Positions 33,518 through 43,389 of a stretch of 64,000 nucleotides of DNA are shown piece by piece. The notes below the pieces were generated by a model. That model saw only the letters and a program-made list of their open reading frames with translations, was not told the origin of the DNA and ran no database searches. The DNA is from Takakia lepidozioides (lineage: Eukaryota; Streptophyta; Takakiopsida; Takakiales; Takakiaceae), in assembly GCA_030704615.1 (NCBI GenBank), contig CM060733.1, positions 72,664,001 to 72,728,000 on the forward strand, read 5' to 3'. Each line of letters begins with the position of its first letter. Position 1 is the first letter of the stretch. Position numbers and translations under genes: made by a program.

Positions 33518-34628
33518 AGTAGTTGTGGCAATTGGGCCAGAAATACTCTTTCTTCAAGAGTGCCGCAGTGCGCTTGGCTATGCCGTGGCCCGCAACCGGG
33601 CTATCATGGCATTCTCTCAAGAGGCTATCTCTGATCCCTCCCTTTGGCACGTAGAGACGCTTTTGCTTATATCGGAGCAGTCCATTTTGCAAGTGGAACT
33701 GCGATTTAACCCCCATCCTCAAGTCCTGCATCACGGACTTCGCCAGCTCATCCTTCCGGCAAGCCTTCCGGATCTTCCTTTGGAGCGATGTCTCGCCCCT
33801 GTACACCAACATGAGCTGCTGCTTTCTACTTAAAGCATCGGCCACCACGTTGTCCCGCCCCGGTTTGTACTGGATATCCACGTCGAACACCGCCAAAGTA
33901 TCTTGCCACCTAAGTTGTTTTGGGGACAACTTGGGCTGCGTGGCAAAATACTTCACCGTGACATTGTCCGTGAACACCTTCACTGGGTTGGAACCAACAT
34001 AGTGGCGCCAAAGCTCAAGACAGTGCACCACCGCCTTCATCTCTTTCTCATGCGTTGGCCACCGTCGCTCCACTTCATTCAGTTTCTTACTTTCGTAAGC
34101 CACTGGACGCCCATCTTGCATCAGTACACCCCCAATCGCGAAGTCCGACGCATCTGTATGAATCTCGAACGGACGATCGAACTCTGGGATTTTCAAGACT
34201 GGAGCTTTCGCCATCCGCTGATTCAATTCAGCAAAAGCTTGGCCACAAAAGGTGTTCCATGCCCAGACTTTGGATTTACACAGAAGGTCTGACAGCGGCC
34301 CCGTGATCTTGGCGAAATATCTCACATACTTCCGATAATAGGAGGCGAGTCCTAGGAAGGATCGCACTCCCGGGACCGAAGTCGGAGGCTCCCAGTCCAA
34401 GATTGCCCTCACCTTCCTGTCATCCATTCTGATCCCATCATATGTAATCACATGCCCCAGGAACTCCACTTTTGTGACCCCGAATTCGCACTTTGAAGCT
34501 TTGGCATACAGCTTCCCTTCCCGCAATTTCTGGAACACCCTTTTGAGGTGCTCCAGGTGCTCCTCCTTTGTTTTCGAATACACCAAGATGTCGTCGATGT
34601 ACACGATCACAAAGTCATCCAACCACTC
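33518..34628 (-). pseudogene. RT C-terminal part, RNase H and integrase start of G2
   Basis: It begins after a TAG at 34629-34631 shared with G1. The catalytic box is intact as YIDDI. RNase H shows IHTDASD, KEMKAVVHCLE and DALSRK. The integrase finger starts (CHDSPVAGHG, then LLKKEYFWP) and then breaks into unrelated sequence at the C2 LTR. The frame from 34622 is otherwise uninterrupted to the junction. Confidence 0.9.
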
Positions 34629-35138
34629 CTAGAAAAGGCTGTTCATCAGCGTGCTAAAGGTTGCGGGAGCGTTGGTAAGTCCAAAAGGCATCACCAAGAA
34701 CTCATATAAACCATACCTTGTCCTGCACGCGGTCTTCTCCTCATCTCCTTCCGCCACTCGAATTTGATGATAGCCGGAGCGCAGATCGATCCGGCTGAAA
34801 TACTTTGCTCCTGCCAACCGATCGAAAAGGTCATCGATCCTTGGCAAAGGGTACCGGTTTTTGATAGTCACCTTATTCAAAGCCCTGTAATCGACACACA
34901 TCCGCAGCGTCCCATCCTTCTTGTCTGCGAATAGCACCGGGGCTCCGTAAGGTGACTTACTCGGCCGGATGTATCCCTTTGACATTAGATCTTTGAGCTG
35001 TGTCTTCAGCTCGACCAACTCTCTGTGGCTCAACCGGTAGGGCACCTTGGCAGGCGGTTCCGATCCCGGTAACACCTCAATCTTGTGGTCAACTCCTCTT
35101 CGCGGTGGCAAGCCGCTTGGTAAATCCTCCGGCATCAC
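34629..35138 (-). pseudogene. RT N-terminal part of G2
   Basis: An open frame from [12 protein letters not shown] through [31 protein letters not shown] and [13 protein letters not shown] to the shared TAG. The segment that is inverted in G1 is in normal orientation here. It belongs to the same polyprotein as the next part. Confidence 0.9.
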
Positions 35139-35150
35139 ATCCTGGTATTT

Positions 35151-35830
35151 CTACAAAATCCCCTTGATCCAATCTGGGGTCGGCTCCCCATCGCCTTCTC
35201 CCTTCACTTCTCTAATGTAGAGCAAAAACTGGGGCTCGTGTGCCTCCTCCACGGCCCACTCCCTTGCTGACAGAAGGTTTATTCGCCCTCCACGGGTTTG
35301 GGCGTTTCCGACACTCGTAAGACCTCGCCACCATTCCCACATGGCAGCGTGACTACTCTCTTGCGGCCATCTATGACCGCTCCGGATTTGCTCAAAAAGG
35401 TCATCCCCAAAATGAGGTCCACTCCATTGATCTCGCAGATGGTGAAGTTCTCACGTCCCTCCCAACTCCCCAGTTGAAGAGGAACATCAAACACCAACCT
35501 TGTCGTCAATTGCGGTTCTCCTTTGGCAGAACGCACCTCAATAGAGGCCCCCACGTCACTTGTCGGGAGTCCCAGCTTTTGTGCCGTTGCCGGTGTCATG
35601 AAGGAGTGCGACGCTCCTGTGTCCACCAACAACGACACGATAGTTCCGGATATTATCCCATCCACGAACAATAACTGACTCCCTTTACGTAAGGCGCCAT
35701 TTTCCTGATACAACTCACAAGAAAATTTTCCTACCTTGCAAGCCCTGACGACCACCGCTTCCACCAAGCGACTGATGGTATCTTCTGACAGCTCTGTGGT
35801 CGCCCGAGTCATGTTCAATTGCGGGGAGCC
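35151..35830 (-). pseudogene. Protease of G2
   Basis: The active site reads LLVDTGASHSF, intact. The second block is DLILGMTFLSKSGAV. A frameshift near 35280 and a TAG near 35151 separate it from RT. It lies directly downstream of gag in the same frame. Confidence 0.88.
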
Positions 35831-36801
35831 CGGGCACTTCTTAGCCATCAAAGGTCGCCTTCTGTCCGCTCCACCCGCTTTTCCTTTCGAAGCACCGGGT
35901 GCCGCCTTGACTTGTGATGGCCCTCCCTTTGATTTCCACGTGCCATTGTCGCCGCGTGGCCTATCCCACTTCTTTTTCGGTCGGAAGGAGTCACCTTCCC
36001 GCCGGGTCTTCTTGTGGTTCAGCTCCGTACGGCCTTGTCTTTCACCCCTAGGGACATCGGAGAAACATTCAGCCCTCTCAATTGCCTCGTTCAAAGTCTT
36101 AGGTGGCTTCTCCTCCAACTTCCGCCTGGCCCATGGGGCCAGTCCCGCCACAAAGTTGAAGACCATTTCTGGTTCTGCCATGTCCGCGACTTCGAGCAAC
36201 AACACATTGAAAGCCTGGACATATCCCCGAATGTCATCTGTTTGCTTCAAATTCCTCATCTTGTCCCGGGCGAGCCAGGACGCGTTGAGGGGCACAAATT
36301 GCCTCTTCATCAATTCCTTGAACCCACTCCAGTTCAAGGTTTCCGGGCTTGGACCTAGGTGGGAGCCACTTCCACCTGATCCTCGTCACTCAACTTGGCC
36401 GCCCAGAAGTACTGCTCTAGCTCCAAGAGCCAGGTGTTGAGTGCCTTCCGATTTCGGACGCCCTCGAAGGTGCCGGGTTCCTTAGGCTTCACCTTAAACT
36501 TTGCCTTAGTGGAAGTGGCATTAGCCGCCTTCAACACGTCTTTCAATGTCCCGCCAAATTGCGCCAACAACCCTTCCCAAAAGGCTGCCGGCATGGGAGG
36601 CATCTGTCGGTCGGTCGGAGCTCTCAGGGATTCCTTAGGCTCTGACTCCTCAGATTCCTCCCGCTGTTGAGCGGCCTCGTTTTCGGAAACATGCATCGCT
36701 TCCTCAAACGGCCGCCTCGGTGACACGTCGCTCCCATCGGGCTCACCAGGATCATCATCTTTTGGGCCGTTCCGCTTTCGCTTTGGCTTGCCCGACCCCA
36801 T
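35831..36801 (-). pseudogene. Gag of G2, zinc knuckle deleted
   Basis: The start is the ATG at 36801 (MGSGKPKRKR). The acidic N-terminal region and the core block ALNTWLLELEQYF are present. A deletion and stops near 36340-36357 remove the YLRGYAQQWW block seen in G1. Before the protease, the first half of the CCHC knuckle is missing and only MAKKC remains. The loss lies between two ATGG words, which fits slippage or end-joining. Confidence 0.85.
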
Positions 36802-36842
36802 GATGAGGCCAATCCCAAGGACGATCGCGTATTGAACTCTAA

Positions 36843-36854
36843 GCTCTGATACCA
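36843..36854 (-). other. Primer binding site of G2, initiator tRNA-Met type
   Basis: TGGTATCAGAGC on the minus strand, two bases after the LTR end, identical to G1. Confidence 0.9.
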
Positions 36855-36856
36855 AG

Positions 36857-37325
36857 TGTCACGCACCTCACTTCGGTAAGCTCCCCCCTTAAGTCATAGT
36901 TACTCGCTTGATGCGCGCGCCTAACTCCCAACCTGGCCGCCGGGCCAACTTGGAGCTCCGGCTGCTTACCGGGGCATAACGGTCCCCCTTTGATCTCCCA
37001 AAGAACCCTCCAACGGTTTGGAACCAGCGGAATTCCCTTTGGTAGTTGGCAGTCCGGAACAGCTCCCCACTCTTTGGTCGCTTGCCGGCTCGCTCGCTTA
37101 CTCACTAGTTTTTGGTCACCAACGGGCTTGCACCGTTCTCGGGGTTACTACTCCCTATATACACTTCTGTAGCTGTCCGCGGGGGTTTCACAAACAACCA
37201 TGCCATTTTATGGCAAACCACCACGAACACCCTCAACTCCCGGTGATGACTCGCGGTGAGTCTTGGCCCACCCACCACGGCCCCTATGGACCGTGATGAG
37301 TCCCAAGACTCCCCACGACTCCCAT
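36857..37325 (-). repeat. G2 5' LTR, truncated
   Basis: It is colinear with the last 470 bp or so of the G1 LTRs and ends in GTGACA. A TATA box lies at 37153-37162. Homology stops at about 37325, where M1 coding sequence begins. Confidence 0.85.
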
Positions 37326-39720
37326 CACGAGGTGTGGCTGCAGATATGGAACTCCGATCCCACAGTTAGGGATACCCACATGTTCCCAAGGCCGGAGAAA
37401 GAGAAGAAGACCCAGCGTGTCATTCCTGTCAGTGACAATGTGCTGGACACCTGGCTTCACAAGGCCACTTACTGGAGCCAGGTGTGATGTCCTTCCCTGT
37501 GTCACTGTCTTTTCTCTTTTCCTGTCCTTATCTTTCTATTGCCTCTTACATTCGCTGTGATTGCTTTTGGGTTCATTCTTGCATTTGTATTGTTTTGCAG
37601 TTGGAAGAAAGGGCCAGATCGGTTCTGCATGCTCAGCTGGCTGACTATGGCATCAGTATGATAGCACCGAAGGTGTCCTTCGAAGCATACATGAGGAAAT
37701 GGAGAGCCACAGTGTGGCACTCTTGTTTCTTTAGAGAGTTCAGCAAGGAGGGTGGCATCAGTCGAACAAATGAGCTGGACCAGCAAGAAAAAGGAGAGGA
37801 AGCCTGGAAACGATGCCTTTACAGGTGCACACTCTTGCACTACTTATTTGTGCTGTGGTTGCAATGTGTTGTGTGGCATACTTTTGAAGGAGGTCTTCCT
37901 GGTGTGATGGAAAAGTTGCCACACAATATTTCCATTGTAAAATGAGGCTGTCTCTGTTGCTGCAGGTACATAAAGTTTGTTCTCCTAGAAGAGAATTGCC
38001 TGGAGAAACATCCGGATTTCGTGGACCTGTGGCTTGTCCCTGCTGGCAACCAGACCATGTTTACTACTGGGATCTTGCATGACTGGGGCCCAGACCATCT
38101 TTCTTCTTGTGGTTGGTATTTGGATTGCCCTCCTTCTGAGACCCCAGCTCCAGAGGTGTCTTTGAGGAGAGAGAATGACCGTATTGCAGCCACTGCCGCA
38201 GCAGCCGACCTCGACATTCATGAACGTAATTTGAGGACTCTTGCAGAGAAGGAGCCTCCCGCTCAGGATACCCCAGGTAGAGGAAGAAAGGCAAAGGGAA
38301 AAGATGTTGCTGGTGTTGTTGGAAGGGAAGGGGTAGAGGGAAGGTGGCACAAGGCAGGGAAGTGTTGCAGATATTGGCCCTGTGGAGCATGTCCAGCAGA
38401 CTCCACCGCATGGTAGGGGATCCGGGAGAAAAAACAAGGGGGTGGTTGATCCCAAGGACCCGTACCATGCAGTGGAACATCCCACGAGGGTCATTCGCCC
38501 AACCAGGTTGGAGATGGCCAACGTCGGGTTCCTTGCCATGATGGAGTCGAAGAAATCTGATTACAAGGGCGAGCCATCACCAGTGTGGGACAGGATTGTG
38601 CAGTTCCTCAGCACGGTGCGTGTTCTCTTTGGGTTCTGTGGCTTCTGTTGTTTTTGTCTGCTGTGGGCATGGATCGTTTCTAAACTTGTGAGAATTCCAT
38701 TGTATTTTTGTTTGCAGGCTAAAATGACCAAATCCTGGGTGAACGGGAAGGAGAAGCCATATGCAGCCGAACTCATCATCTTGGACATCCCTGATGGGTT
38801 GGCAGTCCCGGATATCCCTCCATCGGGTGCTTGTCCGGGTTGGAATGCTTTTGATGAGCGCTACTGGCGGTGGGTTTTCTCCTTTTGCAACTTCTTCCTG
38901 TCCGATGCAGGTGTTTTGGTGCTCATCCAGTCCATCGACGGTCGGTGTCGCCGTGCACTTTCCAGCTATTTGAAAGCCTCGGGCATGAGAGTCGTGAAGA
39001 CATGGAATTGTGTGAACAGCATGTACCTTACGAAGGGGGATCGTCCGGAGAGATGGTGAGTTTGCCTTCTTCTTCCTCTTCTTGGTTGTTCTCGGATGGG
39101 GTTGTATAGGTCGCTCGAACTCATATGTAGGGGCCCGATTTTTTTTTGCTTCTTAGTTCCTTGTGGATGTCATGATCACAGACTCGTCTATTTGAAGCTG
39201 TTTGTCTCGTCCGGGTGCATCCACAAACGACTCCGGCCGGCATTACCAAATTTGCCATCACTCATGGGGCCAAGTTCATAGATGACAGGACAGATCCCCC
39301 CACGGATGACATGCATCACAACTACGTCGACAGCAACGTGTGCTTGCGAAGGGGGAATGGGGTTCCTTGGAGAGGGGCGAGGGAGAGGAGCCCGGCTTTC
39401 ATTCAAACGATTGTGGAGTGCTGCACCTACACAAACGCCAGAGTTCTGGATTTGTCGATGGGCACAGGTTCGTCTCTTCAACATTCACATTTCATGAGGT
39501 TTGATTGAGCTTGCACTTTCAGCACTTCCGAATGTGTCTTCAATGTCTTCTTCATTCATTCTATTCCACTGCAGGTATCATTTGCTAGTTGGTCCCCAAA
39601 CTATTCCTGCTAGAAGAATGGTTGGTGAATCCATCACGGTGAAGTCCACCTCATCAAAAACTGTTCAGGCATTCTCAATTCTACCCAAATCAACCCGCGG
39701 AAATAGGTGACACCACTCGG
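37326..39720 (+). pseudogene. M1: intron-containing gene fragment, beta-class DNA methyltransferase-like
   Basis: Exons inferred from GT-AG borders that keep frame: to 37481, 37601-37824, 37966-38276, 38371-38615, 38718-39055, then about 39182-39467. Introns are 94-141 bp. The N-terminal half (RVIPVSDNVLDTWLHKATYW, then FEAYMRKWRATVWHS) is unknown to me. Exon five has AAELIILDIPDGL, in the place of a DPPY motif IV, then FCNFFLSDAGVLVLIQS. Exon six has WRGARERSPAFIQTIVECC and VLDLSMGTG, resembling the conserved C-terminal block plus SAM-binding motif I of beta-class N6A/N4C methyltransferases. The motif order IV before I fits that class. DPPY itself is not intact. The 5' end is cut by the G2 LTR, and no acceptor I found keeps frame from exon five to six. 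Similarity is by eye only. Confidence 0.5.
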
Positions 39721-39760
39721 AAATAGGTGACATCCGCGGAAATAGGCACTGTTTGCATGT
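39700..39760. repeat. Short tandem repeat CGGAAATAGG
   Basis: Three near-copies of CGGAAATAGGTGACA or its start lie at about 39699-39750. Confidence 0.7.
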
Positions 39761-39766
39761 TGACGT

Positions 39767-39817
39767 GGCGTGAGCCTGTGCTGGGCTCACGCTTTCCTGG
39801 GCTCACAGGCTCACGCC
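39767..39817. repeat. Hairpin with 14-bp perfect stem
   Basis: GGCGTGAGCCTGTG (39767-39780) pairs with CACAGGCTCACGCC (39804-39817). Two further GGGCTCAC words lie in and after the loop. It could be a MITE end or a structured RNA. Nothing else supports either. Confidence 0.7.
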
Positions 39818-39969
39818 TCCGGGCTCACGGAATAGCACCCCCCATATGCAAGATCTTCGATAACATCGATAATGTGTTACCGAAAGTCTTGTGTATCACT
39901 TTGTAGGAATACGGACGCACTGGGGAAAGTCCTCTAATCATCTGGGTATCAGTATTGTGGTCAATAGGA

Positions 39970-40040
39970 GGACGGGAGGTCTCCCGTCAAGGCTAGGAAA
40001 GGAGATCTCCCATCAATGGAGGATGGGAGATCTCCCTATA
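39970..40040. repeat. Palindrome cluster GGAGRTCTCC
   Basis: Three palindromic words lie within 70 bp: GGGAGGTCTCCC, GGAGATCTCCC and GGGAGATCTCCC. They sit in the presumed intron downstream of M2. Confidence 0.6.
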
Positions 40041-40117
40041 TCATCTGTTAATGTCCCTAGCACTATAATAATGGGGTTTACAAGAAGTAAAATTAAGAGT
40101 TGAGTTTGTACGTTCTT

Positions 40118-40690
40118 ACCAAAAGCAAGTATGTGACAATCCCGCCACAATACACATTGACAACGTAAGAGCCCTCCGGACAGAAGGTCTCAACGACCTG
40201 GTCGATGGCCGATGATCGGATCTCATTATTGTAGTAACGGCTTTGCAGAGGATTTTCAGATTCTTCCGCCTCTGTACGTAGCACTCTTGGGATGTATCGA
40301 TCATCGGCTGTGATGCTCCTCCGCACGACCTCGTCCACATTGTCCCACTCCGCCTCTGCCATCGGAAAAATGAAATGGAAATGAACGACTGGAGTTTCAA
40401 AATTCCTTGTCTTGAAAAAAATCTCCTTCTTCGATGGAATGTAGAAGCTAGTCTCTATAAGGAATTTCCCCTTTGAGGATTGAATGTACGCTATCAGCTC
40501 ACGAGAGCTATCAGTATCAGTGATGATGTTGGTCCTCATTTTTCTTGACCTCATGCCATTGAAGAGGTCGGCAAACTCATTCTCCGTCCAAGGCTCGATC
40601 TTGTCTGGATGCTCATTTAATGTGTTGATCATGATGTGATTTATAGAGTGGTAAAAGACAAGAGTGGTTGACATATCTCCTCTTGAGTCT
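40118..40690 (-). pseudogene. M2: second methyltransferase-like exon fragment
   Basis: A minus-strand frame with TDTDSSRELIAYIQ, then ETPVVHFHFIF, then a C-terminal block NNEIRSSAIDQVVETFCPEG and YVVNVYCGG. The last part lines up with the M1 block RERSPAFIQTIVECC plus VLDLSMGTG. It likely represents the same conserved tail plus SAM motif. A splice donor, GTAAGA, follows at about 40117, close to where M1 also has an intron. The upstream side fuses at about 40690 to integrase sequence of element E in another frame, so the start is lost. Assignment to a DNA methyltransferase is tentative. Confidence 0.4.
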
Positions 40691-41200
40691 TTCTCATCCC
40701 ATAGTGCCCAATTGTAGTTTGTATCTCCATGATGATGGATTGCCTCTATTTCCTGGGTGGCACCAGTTGCCCATTGAAGAAAACCTACCCTTTCACAAAT
40801 GAATACTCTCTGGCCCTCTTCACTGCCCGCTTGCGTTCCTGCATAGTCAGGCAATCATTGGGCTCCCCAAAGGTCAGAACATGCATAGTTTCTATATCAT
40901 CAAGCACATCATGCCTTGACTCTTCCTTGTGTGCGGGTCACAGTGTATCAGTTGCTACCTCTCTTGCAGACTTACCCCAATTGTCAGTTGCATTGAGTCG
41001 AGCCTTCTTTTCTTGTGGAGAAGGTATCTCCCCCAACTCCCATTTTGCCAAAGCTGCAACACCCACCCTTTTTTTATCAGAGTGCCCTTTGCCGAGCCTG
41101 CAATATTGACACCATGTGCCTAGCTCCTTGTCACCTGGCACTCTTGACTGCCAGCTCAATTTGCTTGAGCTGCTAGCCTCCACTCTTGTCTAGCTTTCTT
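40691..41200 (-). pseudogene. Pol linker and integrase finger of element E
   Basis: A linker with a Cys/His cluster (CQYCRLGKGHS) is followed by ERKRAVKRAREYSFVKG and, in a shifted frame, IGHYGMRKTQEEIC. The latter is the His-His half of an integrase HHCC finger. The Cys-Cys half and the catalytic core are missing at the junction with M2. Identification rests on position after RNase H and on this short motif. Confidence 0.6.
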
Positions 41201-41999
41201 TTTCTTCACCCTTCTCCAAGGCATCACTGCAATGGCTGGTTGCTTATGAGGAATGAAACTCCTTCTCTGAAATACCAAACTGGGTGCCTGGTTGTTCCTC
41301 TTGTTCAATTGTCAATTCATGTTGTGATCTTTGCCTTGTCTGGACCACATTGATGGAGGGAAGATTATCCCTTGCATATTGCTGTTTGCTGTACCATGTC
41401 TGCATTGGTTCCTGAAAAACAGTTCTAAGAAAATATAGTCTATCCCAACCCTGGCTATGGTCAACAGAGACCCCACCGTACTTGCTTTCCTCAGAAACAG
41501 TTCTTGGTGCAGTAACGCTATCCCCTCAGTCTCAATTGTCAGTGTCCCTAAAGCCTTTGCCTTATCCCTTTTCCACTCTTTGTCCAGTCCCTCGCAGTTG
41601 CTACTTGATGAATCTCTCTCAGCACCAGTTGGAATGAAATCAAATGAGAATGCCTAGAGACTATCTATGCCTGAATGATACCCCGACCAAAGCCAAACAA
41701 TATGGATTTAATTATGTCTGTACCAGAAAATGTTCCCCACTGATAAAGTCCTTGAACTACCAGAAAGCCCATACACATACATAATACTCCTCCCTTTCAT
41801 AAGCCAAACTACCAGCATCTATACCAGGTGAGAACAGCTCTCTCTAAATTCTTGACAGACATATTTCCTTGCCATCCTGACACCAATTATAGAGAGCTGC
41901 TTGCCCTATCCATTGACTGATGAAAATTAGCATGACATATCATCCCTTGTCCCTTTTCTCCATCTCATGCAATTCAAATGGTGCAGTAACATTTACCTC

Positions 42000-42379
42000 C
42001 AACTCCTCATATTCAGCCTAGATTCAGTGGCCGCCCCAACAGGTTTTCTGCTTAACGCATTGACATTGGAGTGCTTTGATCGTGCCCGATGGATGCTCTT
42101 AAACTCAAAGTCCTGCAACATCATTATCCACCTCCCCCTCCTACCATAGGCATCACACCATTGTGAGTCATTCTAATGGCTTGTGATCCGTCCTGATAAT
42201 AGAAGGGGTTCCATAGAGGTACTGCTGAAAATGATGCTCCCCAAACCAAGGCATAATACTCACCTTCCATGGGGTGGTACTTCTGTTGAGACTCGGAAAG
42301 AACCTTGTTGGCATAGGCAATCACATGTTCCCTCTTTTGTAACAGGATGGTCCCCACACCCCTTTTTGACCAATCCACA
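42000..42379 (-). pseudogene. RNase H of element E
   Basis: It begins with a changed first motif (DVDWSKRGVGTILLQ), then EGEYYALVWG with the Glu, and ends with SKHSNVNALSRK, the usual end mark. It is shortened and shifted between 42200 and 42110. Confidence 0.7.
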
Positions 42380-43389
42380 TCCTAAATAAAGAGCTTGGAA
42401 AAGTCAGGTCTGGCAAAAACAGGAGCAGTCATCAACTTCAAACGTAGGGTTTCAAAGGGATTATGTGCAACAACATTCCACTTAAATACCACATCCTTCT
42501 TAGTGAGTTCAAGCAGCAGCACACATATCATAGCAAAACCCTGAACATATATGCGGTAATACCCACTCATGCCCTCAAATACCCTAACACTAGTAGGGTT
42601 TTTTGGAATAGGGTACTACTCTATAGCAACTATTTTGTTGGGATCAGGTCTCACCCCTAGGGCAGATACACATGTCCAGGGAAGACCAACTCCTTGCTGC
42701 CAAAAGCACACTTATGGTTGAGCTTAAGGTTTGCTTTCCTCAAATTTTCAAGATCCAATTCAGGTGCACCAAATGTAGATCCCAATCCATGCTATATACA
42801 TTCACATCATCAACGAAAACCTTGGCACACTCCCTAGCAATAATTGTAATCATTGCCCGCTGAAAAGTAGCCGTGGCATTCTTCAGCATGAAAGACATCA
42901 CTAGCCACTCATATAATCCTCTATTGGTGATTACAACCGTCTTCTTGACATCAACTGGATCCATCTTTATCTGCCAAAACCCGCTTTGCAAGTCAAGGAC
43001 TGAAAACCACTCTGCCTTGCCCAGCTGATTCAGCACATCTTGAATTAATGGCATGGGATATGAATCCCTCCTAGTGAGTAGGTTTAGAGGCCTGTAATCT
43101 CCACAAAAGGGCTTAGAGCCATCCCTCTTAGGTAGCAAAGTGACTGGACAGCTCGAATTCTGACTTACTCTCACGCATTTTCCTATGGCAATCGATGACT
43201 CAATCTGCCTCTGCACCTCACCCTCTTCCCATTCTGACAGACGGCTAGGTTAGCTTTTACAAGACGAAATCCTATCAATGACATGCTCAACAACGGAACA
43301 AAAACCTAGATCTGTCTTACTAGGAGCAAAACAGTCTTGATTTTGTCTGAGCAGAACTTCCAGATCCTTCTTATGTGCTTTAGACAGTT
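42380..43389 (-). pseudogene. Reverse transcriptase of element E
   Basis: Blocks: LLRQNQDCFAPSKTDLG at the entry, then LPKRDGSKPFCGDYRPLN, VLDLQSGFWQIKM, and the catalytic box VFVDDVNVYS with both Asp. The thumb region follows as FEGMSGYYRIYV. Several stops and shifts lie near 43245, 42735 and 42625. The ALKNAPATF-type block reads MLKNATATF, a drift from the consensus. Confidence 0.8.
43385..43389. repeat. Target duplication, left
   Basis: CAGTT, matching 46588-46592 on the other side of the 3.2-kb insertion. Confidence 0.75.

Larger units (their letters stand above)
33518..37325 (-). mobile_element. Element G2: chromovirus, sister of G1, truncated at both ends
   Basis: It encodes the same proteins as G1 in the same order. 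The 3' end is lost inside the integrase finger at the junction with the C2 LTR. The 5' LTR is cut at about 37325 against gene M1. Coding regions are better preserved than in G1. Confidence 0.92.
40691..43389 (-). mobile_element. Element E: decayed Ty3/gypsy pol, downstream part
   Basis: Read on the minus strand this gives RT, RNase H, a linker and the integrase finger, then a break into M2. It is interrupted upstream by the insertion at 43390-46587. The matching upstream piece is at 46588-46900 and continues the same reading frame once the insertion and one target copy are ignored. LTRs were not found. Confidence 0.8.

Noticed and set aside
38277-38400. Frameshift in M1
   Set aside because: A 94-bp GT-AG intron (38277-38370) joins the two frames exactly, so no lesion is needed.
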